NCBI GenBank assembly: GCA_942492835.1
Contig: OW818645.1
Location: 3,348,001-3,412,000 of the forward strand
Direction: 5' to 3'
Source: GWB2-37-7 sp942492835
GTDB lineage: Bacteria; Bacillota; Clostridia; Lutisporales; Lutisporaceae
Length of the DNA: 64,000 bases
Positions 13,101 to 18,500 of the stretch are shown in pieces. The first letter of the stretch is position 1. Each line of letters begins with the position of its first letter. The notes below the pieces were generated by a model, which saw nothing but the letters and a program-made list of their open reading frames with translations, did no database searches and was not told the DNA's origin. A program made the position numbers and the translations under genes.

Positions 13101-15179
13101 TATATAGTAGATAAGAACAATAATATACAGCCAATAGGAGTAGCAGGTGAGCTATGGGTAGGAGGAGATGGAGTAGCAAGAGGATATCTAAACAATCCAG
13201 AGCTAACTGCAGAGAAATTTACAGAGAATCCATTTGTACAAGGAGAAAGAATATACAAAACAGGAGACTTAACAAGATGGCTATCTGATGGAACCATAGA
13301 CTTTATAGGACGTATAGACCAACAAGTAAAGATAAGGGGCTTTAGAATAGAGCTGGGAGAAATAGAAAATGAACTATTAAAGCACAATCAGATAAAAGAA
13401 GCTATAGTAATGGTGAGAGAAGATAATAGTGGAAATAAGTATCTTTGTTCATATATAGCAGGAGAAGTAGAGCTAAAAAACAAAGAATTGAGAGAGCATC
13501 TGTTAAAGAATCTACCAGAATATATGATACCATCATACTTTATGCAACTGGAGAAGCTGCCATTAACAGCGAATGGAAAGGTAGACAGAAAAGCTTTACC
13601 AGAGCCCGATGTAAGTATAAATACAGGTGTAGAATATGTTGCTCCAACTAATGAAATAGAGGAGAAGCTTGCAGATATTTGGCAAAAAGTATTAGGCGTA
13701 GAAAAAGTAGGGATAAATGATAATTTCTTTGAACTAGGAGGACATTCTCTAAAGGCTACCAAGATACTCTCACAAATTCAAAAGGAACTTCATGCATCAA
13801 TATCCTTTAAGAAGCTGTTTACAACACCGACTATAAAACAAATAGGCAAGCAATTACAGATAACTACAGAAGATCTATACCCAGAAATAAAGCCAACTGA
13901 GGAAAGAGAATACTACCCTGCTTCCTCTGCTCAAAAGAGAATGTTTGTAATGCAGTCTATAAATCCAAAGGGAATCATTTATAATATTACTATGCCTATA
14001 CTTATAGAAGGTGCATTAGACGGGACAAAGCTGGAAGTAGCACTTAACAAAATTGTAGAAAGACATGAAGTAATGCGTACAACCTTTAAATTTAAAGAAG
14101 GAGTACTTCTACAAAAAGTTAATAAAGATTACAAACTTGAGGTTATTTCCACAGAAATGAGTGAAAACGAAGCTGGAGTCTTCATCCAGCGCTTTGTTAG
14201 ACCTTTTGATTTAAGCAAGACACCGCCATTAAGAGTAGCTTTGATTAAAATAGCCAATCAGAAGCATATATTGTTACTTGATATGCATCATATAATTTCT
14301 GATGCTGGATCTGTAGGTATATTGATTCGAGAATTTGTGGAGCTATATGAGGGCAATGAGCTTCCAAAGTTAAAAATACAATACAGAGATTATGTGGCTT
14401 GGCAAAATAAGCTGCTGGAAAATGGTATCATTAAGAAACAAGAAGAATATTGGCTAAATGAGTTCAAAAAGCCAGCACCAGCACTTAAATTACCTTATGA
14501 TTTCTATAAGCCAGAGATACCAGACAACCAAGATGTTATTATTTACATGAGTGTCGGCGAGGAGTATACTACTGGTTTGAAAAGAATTTTAAGTGCTACA
14601 GGAAGCACACTCTATATGATACTGCATGCAGCTTATAGTATACTTCTACAAAAATACACAGGAAATGAGGATATTACTATAGGTAGTCCTATTGCGGCCA
14701 GATCCCATGCTGATTTGCAAAATCTAATGGGCATGTTTGTAAATACAATTGCGATTCGCAGCTTCCCAAGTGCGAATAAAACTCTAGCTGAATTCCTTGC
14801 AGAGGTTAGAGATAAATCTCTGAAAGCCTTTGAAAACCAAGACTATCAGTTTGATGAATTGGTAAATAAATTAGGAGTTCATATAGATATGGAAAGTAAT
14901 CCACTTTTTAGCACTTTGTTTACATTACAAAATACGGAGGAAATGGTAGTAAATCTATCGGGTTTAACGGTGAAGCCATATAACTTTACTAGTCATGTAG
15001 CAAAGTTTGATATAACAATGTCTGCTGTGGAGGCAAACAACAATCTAATAATCGATATGTCGTATCGAAAAAACCGCTTTAAAGAAGAAACCGCCTATAA
15101 GCTTACAGAAAGCTATATCAATATATTGAAGCAGATGGTCAAGGATGTTGATATAAAAATTGGCGAAATAAGTTTCTAA
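1..15179 (+). CDS. NRPS1: multimodular non-ribosomal peptide synthetase with an internal thioesterase (5' partial)
   Basis: Open from base 3 in frame with no start in the window, so the N-terminus lies upstream; stop TAA at 15177-15179. About 5050 visible residues. Domain order (approximate nucleotides): A1 end 1-890, T1 920-1125, TE 1165-2010, C-terminal half of a C domain 2050-2770, A2 2790-4330, T2 4385-4600, C3 4625-5930, A3 5960-7410, T3 7450-7665, C4 7700-9010, A4 9040-10480, T4 10520-10735, C5 10790-12080, A5 12110-13600, T5 13640-13850, C6 13900-15179. Carrier domains show the GGHSL phosphopantetheine site and A domains show YTSGSTGKPKG and the NGK lysine. Pocket codes read by eye: A1 DAPFLANVVK, A2 DLGNFIMVEK, A3 DAPFLANVVK, A4 DAWFLGNVVK (a known Leu code), A5 DAFWLGGTFK (Val type). 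The protein has no terminal TE; it ends in a C domain. It is the first visible gene of the locus and is separated from NRPS2 by 409 bases containing a terminator. Function as an NRPS is certain; the product and the role of the internal TE are not. Confidence 0.97.
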   Translation, partial: TKYAGFGFDASVPEIFPAIITGAAIHIIDEEIKLDLEKLNKYYNENNITISFLPTQISEQFMKLDNHSLKYLLAAGDKLRYFEGKSYKVVNNYGPTENTVVTTSFIVDKEYDNIPIGKPISNTQVYIINKENKLQPIGMPGELCIAGESLAKGYLNNIGLTAEKFIENPFEEGQRLYKTGDLARWLDDGNIEFLGRIDNQVKIRGYRIELGEIESQLLKYKGIREVVVIAKEAEGNKYLCAYIIGDREFTVSELREHLSKELPEYMIPAYFIKLDTLPLTANGKIDRKALPEPDGSITTGTEYAAPSNEIEEKLVSIWQEVLGLEKVGINDNFFELGGHSLKAINIIAKISKELNVSVPLRELFKTPTIKGLASYVENRAISISTNENHILQLREAVDSTRNLFFIHDGSGDISGYMELCNNLDNTLNCWGIKAGIEGRLAPYNTTIELLAKEYIDNIKTVQPKGPYLLCGWSMGGTIAYEITRQLEQNGDEVKFLALIDAYPPQTEARMTWPQITLEGEKTLTAMHVSSSKVREEIVKADEIEKIWNTITEYIKESGLELGRVKLILPSAIGMLISEQELINARDFISRLNIIRTLLNANDLYTSKEQIKASVNLVKTSESTTLYVEAWNLISEMPVQVSEIEGDHFSIMKGDNAKKLAAILNEIFEQAYDEVATTSEKILTKQEEYWLRAFDGDVPVLNLPTDYQRSNIQSFEGDSINFELNEELTSKLKHIAEETGSIMYMVLLSACNVLLSKYSGQEDIIIGSPVSGKPHADSENIIGMFVNTLAMRNYPESQKTFKEFLTEVKVNSLQALENQDYRFEELIDKLGITRDVSRNPLFDVMFTMQRIGELEFKPYEINNSISKFDMTIKAIELDKTIEINLNYCTKLFNRQTIENISKHLTNILDCVANNINIKLSEINMLTEEEKHKLLVEFNNTKAEYPKDKTLYQLFEEQAAKTPDNVAAMYEEESITYKELDEKSNQLARVLREKGVKADSIVAMSLYRSLEMTIGIIAIQKAGGAYLPIGPEYPEDRIWYMLEDSNANILLTQSHLKDNYKFESIDVIAIDDKELYKGDSSSLEPISGANNLAYVIYTSGSTGKPKGVMIEHHSVINKTKWIQKRYPIGENDVILQKTPYTFDLSVGELFWWSMTGAKVCFLTPGGDKDPEEIAKAIEKYKITTINFVPSMLNIFSEHIEGKADLNKLSSLRQVFSIGEALTVSQVESFNRILNSKTGAKLINMYGPTETTVEVSYFDCSTGEHFDIIPIGKPMDNISLLVLDKHNNLLPIGVTGELCISGVGVGRGYLNRPELTAEKFLQNPHIPGERMYRSGDLARWLPDGNVEYRGRMDNQVKIRGNRIELGEIENELLKHSEIKAAIVIDKADKNGNKYLCGYIVSERELTVSKLKEHLVRNLPDYMVPSYFITLDKLPLSANGKLDRKALPEPDGSINTGVEYVAPTNETEETLAKIWSEVLGIEKIGINDNFFELGGHSLKAINITTKIHKKLNVSVPIKEMFETPTIRGLASYVKNTQASIYSRIEAIEEKAYYELSSAQKRMYAINQLEKVSINYNIPWVIRIEGELDKAKLNETFRKLIERHEALRTSFEVINGEPVQIVHNHISFEIEYTEITKENIEEIEAGIAKVFDLSKAPLFRATLAEVNDKEHILMMDIHHIISDGVSMEIFTKEIAELYKGKELAELRIQYKDFSVWQNELFKSEEIKKQGEYWLEAFKGEIPVLNLSTDYQRPSTQSFEGDSIKFEINEELTNKLKQVAKETGSTMYMVLLSACNVLLSKYSGQEDIIIGSPAAGRPHADLQNIMGMFVNTLAMRNYPESNKTYKEFLTEVKINSLQAFEKQDYQFEELVDKLNIRRDIRRNPLFDIMFTLQNMDAGELQIEGLIIKSYEADNKSALFDMTIIATELAKTIEIKLNYCTKLFCKQTIENMSKHLINVLNSITNDINLRLSEVEMLSEEEKHQLLVEFNNTKAEYPKDKIIQQLFEEQAEKAPDNIAVVYKKDILTYRELNEKANIIARLLRNKGIKQNEIVGIMIEGSTEMMVGILGILKAGAAYLPIDPKYPTDRIEYILSDSKTRVLLTDFQPKDMFSENTELILLKNEELYKGENTNLELINTPSDIAYIIYTSGSTGKPKGVMIEHSSLVNMCKWNIGYYEVTEEDNITKYAGFGFDASVPEIFPAIITGAAIHIIDEEIKLDLEKLNKYYNKNNITISFLPTQISEQFMKLDNHSLKYLLAAGDKLRYFEGKNYKVVNNYGPTENTVVTTSFIVDKEYDNIPIGKPISNTQIYIISKENKLQPIGVPGELCIAGESLAKGYLNKEELTAERFIENPFEKGRRLYKTGDLARWLPDGNIEFLGRIDNQVKVRGYRIELGEIESQLLSHSNITEAVVIDREDIQNNKYLCGYIVSDKEEIVSDLREYLSKVLPEYMIPSYIVQLDKLPLTANGKVDRKALPEPAVGINTGVEYAAPSNTIEEMLAGIWSEVLGIERIGINDNFFALGGHSLKAINITAKIHKELNVLVPIKEMFETPTIKGLADYVKNTQQSVYSKIEAIEEKEYYELSSAQKRMYAVNQLEKDSINYNIPWVMRIEGELDKAKLNEAFDKLIERHEALRTSFEVINGEPVQIVHSKAGFEIQYTEITEENNEEIEAEFAKAFDLSKAPLLRATLAKINNKEHIVMVDMHHIISDAVSMGIITKEIAELYEGKELAELRIQYKDFAAWQNELFKSEEIKKQGEYWLEAFEGEIPVINLPTNYQRPSIQSFEGDSIKFEISEELTSRLRQIAKETGSTMYMVLLSAFNVLLSKYAGQEDIVIGSPAAGRPHADLQNIMGMFVNTLAMRNYPESNKTFKEFLAEVKARALQAYENQDYQFEELIDKLAIKRDVSRNPLFDVMFSMENVDIGELRIADLKASIHEIDVKIAKFDITIAAIEASKTIGLSIDYCTKLFNKQTIEAMSKHLINILNSIANDINLRLSELEMLSEEEKHQLLVEFNNTKVEYPKDKIIQQLFEEQAAKTPDNIAVVYNKDMLTYKALNEKANIIARLLRNKGIKQNEIVGIMIEGSTEMLVGILGTLKAGAAYLPIDPKYPADRIEYMIEDSETRLLLTDFQPTETISENIEIILLKDEKLYQGENTNLEITNIPRDIAYVIYTSGSTGKPKGVMIEHSALVNLSKWHIDYYEVTEKDSSTKYAGFGFDASVWEVFPYILTGAEIHIIDEEIKLDMEKLNEYYNENNITISFLPTQICEQFMKQENKSLRYLLVGGDKLRYFEGKNYKVVNNYGPTENTVVTTSFLVDKEYNNIPIGKPISNTQIYIINKENKLQPIGIAGELCIAGESLAKGYLNRGELTAEKFIDNPFEEGQRLYKTGDLARWLSDGNIEFLGRIDNQVKIRGYRIELGEIETRILSYEGIEEAVVIDKADKNGNKYLCGYIVSEREFTVSELKEHLLKKLPDYMVPAYFITLDKMPLSANGKVNRKALPEPDGSISTGTEYVAPENETEEKLANIWSEVLDIERIGINDNFFELGGHSLKAINIIAKIHKELNVSVPLKEMFETPTIKGLANYVKNTKQSVYSRIEAIEEKEHYELSSVQKRMYAINQLEEGSINYNMPWIMRIEGNPDKAKLNETFNKLIERHEALRTSFEVVDGEPVQIVHKKVSFEIENIEITKKQNGEIDTHFVKAFDLSKAPLFKVTLAKINDLEHFLMIDMHHIISDGLSMSVFTKEFIEIYNGKELTKLKIQYKDFAVWQNKLLKSEEIKKQEQYWLKAFEREVPVLNLPTDYQRPSIQSFEGDSIYFEINKELTDKLKQVTKETGSTMYIVLLSACNVLLSKYTGQEDIVIGSAAAGRPHADLQNIMGMFVNTLAMRNYPESNKTFKEFLREVKANSLQAFENQDYQFEELIEKLSITRDISRNPLFDVMFTIENIDTEELRIEGLKLNTYEIDVKMAKFDLMISAKESNQTIEVYLNYCTKLFNKKTIESMSRHFINILNSIAYNDKQRLSEINMLSEEEKHQLLVDFNNTKTNYPKEKTIQQLFEEQVEKTPDNIAVVFNEKQLTYRELNERANLLARILRNKGVKADEAVAIVVDKSIEMIIGVMAILKAGGAYLPIDIDYPTDRIEYILSDSGSRILLTQADIANTLNFDGHIIVLDNQEIYTTLAIDYNDNPEIINKPNNLAYIIYTSGSTGRPKGVMVEHKNVVRLVKNTNYISFNEEDRILQTGALVFDASTFEIWGALLNGLSLYLFDKNVILDANKLTKAIEENNITIMWLTVALFNQLIQEKDDMFKSLRYLLVGGDVLSPKHINTVREKNPNLKVINGYGPTENTTFSTCFKIEKEYTSNIPIGSPISNSTAYIVDKNNNIQPIGVAGELWVGGDGVARGYLNNPELTAEKFTENPFVQGERIYKTGDLTRWLSDGTIDFIGRIDQQVKIRGFRIELGEIENELLKHNQIKEAIVMVREDNSGNKYLCSYIAGEVELKNKELREHLLKNLPEYMIPSYFMQLEKLPLTANGKVDRKALPEPDVSINTGVEYVAPTNEIEEKLADIWQKVLGVEKVGINDNFFELGGHSLKATKILSQIQKELHASISFKKLFTTPTIKQIGKQLQITTEDLYPEIKPTEEREYYPASSAQKRMFVMQSINPKGIIYNITMPILIEGALDGTKLEVALNKIVERHEVMRTTFKFKEGVLLQKVNKDYKLEVISTEMSENEAGVFIQRFVRPFDLSKTPPLRVALIKIANQKHILLLDMHHIISDAGSVGILIREFVELYEGNELPKLKIQYRDYVAWQNKLLENGIIKKQEEYWLNEFKKPAPALKLPYDFYKPEIPDNQDVIIYMSVGEEYTTGLKRILSATGSTLYMILHAAYSILLQKYTGNEDITIGSPIAARSHADLQNLMGMFVNTIAIRSFPSANKTLAEFLAEVRDKSLKAFENQDYQFDELVNKLGVHIDMESNPLFSTLFTLQNTEEMVVNLSGLTVKPYNFTSHVAKFDITMSAVEANNNLIIDMSYRKNRFKEETAYKLTESYINILKQMVKDVDIKIGEISF
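1165..2010 (+). other. Internal type I thioesterase domain of NRPS1
   Basis: An alpha/beta-hydrolase TE directly follows T1. It has the nucleophile motif GWSMGG (Ser codon 1419-1421), a probable acid in LALIDAY (Asp codon 1500-1502) and the His motif GDHFSIMKG (His codon 1941-1943), so the full catalytic triad is present. It runs to the natural end of a TE (KKLAAILNEIFEQ, compare LKLAAKVKELLE at the ends of NRPS2 and NRPS3). It then continues without a stop through about 15 linker residues into half a C domain. It is clearly diverged from the TEs of NRPS2 and NRPS3, so it is not a copy of them. Confidence 0.93.
2050..4610 (+). other. NRPS1 module 2: truncated C-A-T
   Basis: The C domain starts at its mid-point (QEEYWLRAFDGD). 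Motifs C1 (SSAQKRM), C2 (RHEALRTSF) and C3 (HHxxxDG) are absent, whereas the C4-C7 region (MYMVLLSA, GMFVNTLAMRNYP, ENQDYRFEELIDKL) is intact, so it cannot condense as it stands. A2 and T2 are complete. The A2 pocket reads DLGNFIMVEK, which I cannot assign. If the TE upstream releases a finished chain, A2-T2 could act as an initiation module. Confidence 0.88.
4625..7680 (+). other. NRPS1 module 3: C-A-T, unknown hydrophobic-type pocket
   Basis: The C domain has HHIISDG near 5020. The A3 pocket reads DAPFLANVVK. The A core is nearly identical to the A1 fragment at the start of the window. The T domain has GGHSL. Confidence 0.88.
7700..10750 (+). other. NRPS1 module 4: C-A-T, predicted Leu
   Basis: The A4 pocket reads DAWFLGNVVK, identical to the established Leu(1) specificity code. 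The C domain motif is HHIISDA, with Ala replacing the last Gly of HHxxxDG. The A10 motif is GKVNRK rather than GKVDRK. Confidence 0.85.
10770..13860 (+). other. NRPS1 module 5: C-A-T, predicted Val
   Basis: The C domain has HHIISDG near 11170. The A5 pocket reads DAFWLGGTFK, one residue from the established Val code DAFWIGGTFK. The A core differs strongly from the Leu-type A domains, but the flanking C, A-tail and T segments are of the same family. Confidence 0.85.
13900..15179 (+). other. NRPS1 terminal condensation domain with no following A domain
   Basis: A complete C domain (SSAQKRMF; HHIISDAG near 14290; GMFVNTIAIRSFP; ENQDYQFDELVNKL) ends the protein. It lacks the epimerization signatures (SW after HHxxxDG, EGHGRE, NYLGQ), so it is C-like rather than E. 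It is more diverged than the other C domains in the locus. NRPS2 begins with its own C domain, so this one is not needed for simple hand-over. It could cyclize, release or acylate, or it could be vestigial. Confidence 0.85.
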
Positions 15180-15214
15180 TACTATAAAGTCTATATAACT
15201 ATATAAAATGGTTT

Positions 15215-15247
15215 AAAGGAAGGGCGTTATAATGTCCTTCCTTTATT
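15215..15247 (+). terminator. Hairpin terminator after NRPS1
   Basis: AAAGGAAGG (15215-15223) pairs perfectly with CCTTCCTTT (15236-15244), a 9-bp stem with a 12-nt loop, 36 bases past the stop codon. The downstream T tract is weak, so termination may be partial. Confidence 0.6.
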
Positions 15248-15300
15248 AATAATATGGTAAATAAATTAATAGAAATACATAAGGAATAGTAATAATAGTG

Positions 15301-15328
15301 TTCAAAAAACTACATCAAATGATATAAT
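15301..15328 (+). promoter_or_regulatory. Possible promoter for NRPS2
   Basis: A perfect -10 box TATAAT lies at 15323-15328. The only -35 candidate (TTCAAA at 15301-15306, 16-bp spacer) is poor. Its place after the NRPS1 terminator and about 260 bases before NRPS2 suits a separate promoter with a long leader. Confidence 0.3.
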
Positions 15329-15338
15329 ATATATTAAT

Positions 15339-15368
15339 AAAGGTTGTAAAAAAAGCGAAAACCTTTTT
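15339..15368 (+). promoter_or_regulatory. Attenuator-like hairpin in the NRPS2 leader
   Basis: AAAGGTT (15339-15345) pairs with AACCTTT (15360-15366), followed by two more T. It starts about 10 bases after the candidate -10 box, so it would form in the first part of the transcript. The stem is short, so it may be incidental. Confidence 0.3.
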
Positions 15369-15499
15369 GCTGGCATAGAATATTGCAACTTTTATATTGA
15401 ATTTTTAAAATATAGTAATTATAACAAACTATTTAAATACAAAGATACAATAAAGAGGAAATAAAATAAGGGGTTTAAATAAACTTAAAGACATGGGAG

Positions 15500-15568
15500 A
15501 TAAACTATATATAGCGCACTATTTTACAAATGTAAATTGTTTAATGTGGTATATATAGAATAGTTTAT
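15500..15568 (+). promoter_or_regulatory. Large imperfect hairpin just before the NRPS2 ribosome binding site
   Basis: ATAAACTA (15500-15507) pairs with TAGTTTAT (15561-15568). TATATA follows inside on both sides with a 3-nt bulge, and an inner hairpin TTTACA-AA-TGTAAA sits in the loop. It ends 5 bases before GGGAGGG (15574-15580), which is the ribosome binding site for the ATG at 15589. It could be a translational control or operator element. Confidence 0.35.
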
Positions 15569-15588
15569 TAAGTGGGAGGGTGAATTAA

Positions 15589-18500
15589 ATGTTTGACAAA
15601 AGTAATTTTAAAGACATATACAGTCTATCTCCAATGCAGCAGGGAATGCTGTTTCACTCTATTATGGATGGTGCTTCTGGTGCATATTTTGAACAGAGCA
15701 GACTGAAAATAATGGGGCAAATAGATATAAAGCTATTTGAAAGAAGCTTTAACTATATAATAGAGAAATATGATATCCTAAGAACGGTATTTCTATATGA
15801 AAAAGTAAGTCAGCCTGTGCAAATCGTTCTAAGAAAGAGAATAGGAAATATTTGCTACAATGATATATCTGCTCTCAAGGAAGAAGAAAGAAAAACATAT
15901 ATAGAAGACTTTATAAAGAAAGATAAAATGCAGGGCTTTAAGCTTTCTATAGATCTACCAATGAGAATAGCAGTGATAAAAACAGGCGAAAAAGAATATG
16001 AGATTATCTGGAGCTATCACCACATAATAATGGATGGCTGGTGTCTAGGTATAATAATGAGTGAGTTTTTCAAAGCTTATACCCTGCTTGGAAAGGGCAA
16101 GGAAATAAGTACTATCAATAATTATCCATATAGCGACTATATAAAATGGCTAAAGAAGCAGAACAAGGAAAAAGCATTAGCCTATTGGAAAAACTATCTT
16201 GAAGACTATGAACAGCAAGCATCCATACCAAGACTGCATAAAAAATCAAACGACAATACATATTTACAATGTGACACTCAATTTGAGCTAGATGAAGCTA
16301 TAACAGAAAAACTTACAAAACTGGCAAGAGAGAATCAGATTTCTCTAAACATAATTATCCAGACAATATGGGGAATACTTCTCCAAAGATATAACAACAC
16401 AAATGATGTAGTGTTTGGGGCTGTAGTATCAGGCAGACCCCCTGAAGTAGTTGGCATTGAAAGTATGGTAGGTTTGTTTATAAACACCATACCTGTCAGA
16501 ATAATGGAAAATGAAATAAGCTTTATTGAGCTTTCTAAAAAAGTACAAGAAAATGCTTCAAAATCAATGGCATATGATTATATGCCATTAGCAGATGTGC
16601 AAGCAAGCAGTAATCTAAAGAACAATTTATTTGACCATATTATAGTGTTTGAGAACTATCCTATGGACAAGCAGATAAGCAGTATGGAAAGCAGTCAAGA
16701 ATTAGGTTTCTCAATACAAAACTATGAAATATTTGAACATACAAACTATGATTTTAGTCTGGGCATTATACCAGGCGAAACCATTAAATTTAAATTTACA
16801 CACAATGAAAATATTTATAGCAAAGAACTCATAGAGCAAATAAGCAATAATTTTAAAATGGTTATAGACCAAATCTTAGAGAAACCAGATATGAACACAG
16901 CAAAAATTAGAATAGTTGATGATGAAGAAAAGCATCAACTACTTGCAGACTTTAACAACACAAAAGCAGACTATCCAAAGGAAAAGGCAATACACCAATT
17001 GTTTGAGGAGCAAGCGAAGAGAACTCCTGATAACATAGCAGTAGTATATGAGGATAATCAACTTACCTACAGAGAGTTAAACGAGAGAGCAAATCAGCTA
17101 GCAAGGTTACTAAGGGATAAGGGAACAGCTCCTGACAGTATAGTAGGGATAATGGCAGAGCGTTCCTTAGAGATGATAGTAGGTATAGTAGCCATATTAA
17201 AAGCAGGCGGAGCATACATGCCAATAGATCCAGAATATCCACAGGATAGAATAGAGTACATGCTAGAGGACAGCGGAGCTCAAATATTGCTTACCCAATT
17301 AACACTTAAGGATAAAGTCAGCGCTAATAGAGAAATGATATTTCTAGATGATAAATATATATACCAAGGCTTAAGCAATGATCTTATAAACATAAATCAC
17401 GTAGAAAATTTAATGTATGTAATATATACCTCAGGCAGTACAGGAAAGCCAAAAGGGGTTACATTACCACATAAAACCATAAACAACCTAATAAACTTTG
17501 AATACCAAAAGACAAATATAGATTTTAAAACAAAGGTGTTACAATTTACAACTATAAGCTTCGACGTATTCTGCCAAGAAGTATTTTCGACACTTTTATG
17601 TGGTGGAGAATTGAATATACCAACAAGAGAGACAAGGAATGATACAAATAAACTGCTTAAGTTCATAGCTGAAAAAGAAATCGAAGTAATATTTATGGCA
17701 ACTGCATATTTTAAATATATAGTAAGCCAACCAGAGTATCTGCAAGCTTTATCAAGCAGTATAAAGCATATAATAGTTGCAGGAGAACAACTGTTAGTAA
17801 CAGATGAACTAAGAAAATACATAAGAGAAACAAAAGTGAATTTACATAATCACTATGGCCCTTCAGAAACTCATGTAGTAACAACATATATAGTGAACTG
17901 TGAAAGTGATATATCTGAGCTTCCGCCAATAGGAAAACCAATAAGCAATTCAACAGCATACATAGTAGACAAATACAACAACTTGCAGCCAATGGGAGTT
18001 GTAGGAGAATTATGTCTAGCAGGAGATGTGTTGGCAAGAGGATACTTAAACAGACCAGAATTAACAGCAGAAAAGTTTGTAGAAAACCCATTTGAGCCAG
18101 GAACAATAATGTATAGGACAGGAGACCTAGCAAGATGGTTGCCTGATGGAAATATTGAATTCTTAGGAAGGATAGACCATCAAGTAAAGATAAGGGGCTT
18201 TAGAATAGAGCTTGGAGAAATAGAAAACAAGCTTCTGAGCCATGAAGCAGTGAAAGAAACTGTAGTAATAGCAAAAGAAGATAAAAGTAGAAACAAATAT
18301 CTATGTGCATATGTAGTAGGTGAAAAAGAACTGACAGCATCAGAGCTAAGACAGCATCTATTCAAGGAATTACCTGACTACATGATACCATCATACTTCA
18401 TACAGCTAGAGAAGCTGCCATTGACACACAATGGAAAGGTAGACAGAAAGGCTTTACCAGAACCAGATGGAAATATAACTACAGGAACAGAATATGAAGC

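Noticed and set aside
13900..15179. Terminal domain of NRPS1 as an epimerization domain
   Set aside because: It has C-domain motifs (GMFVNTIAIRS, ENQDYQFDEL) and lacks the E-specific motifs such as EGHGRE and NYLGQ.
15370..15588. T-box or other known riboswitch in the NRPS2 leader
   Set aside because: No T-box core sequence or recognisable aptamer was seen, only AT-rich hairpins.
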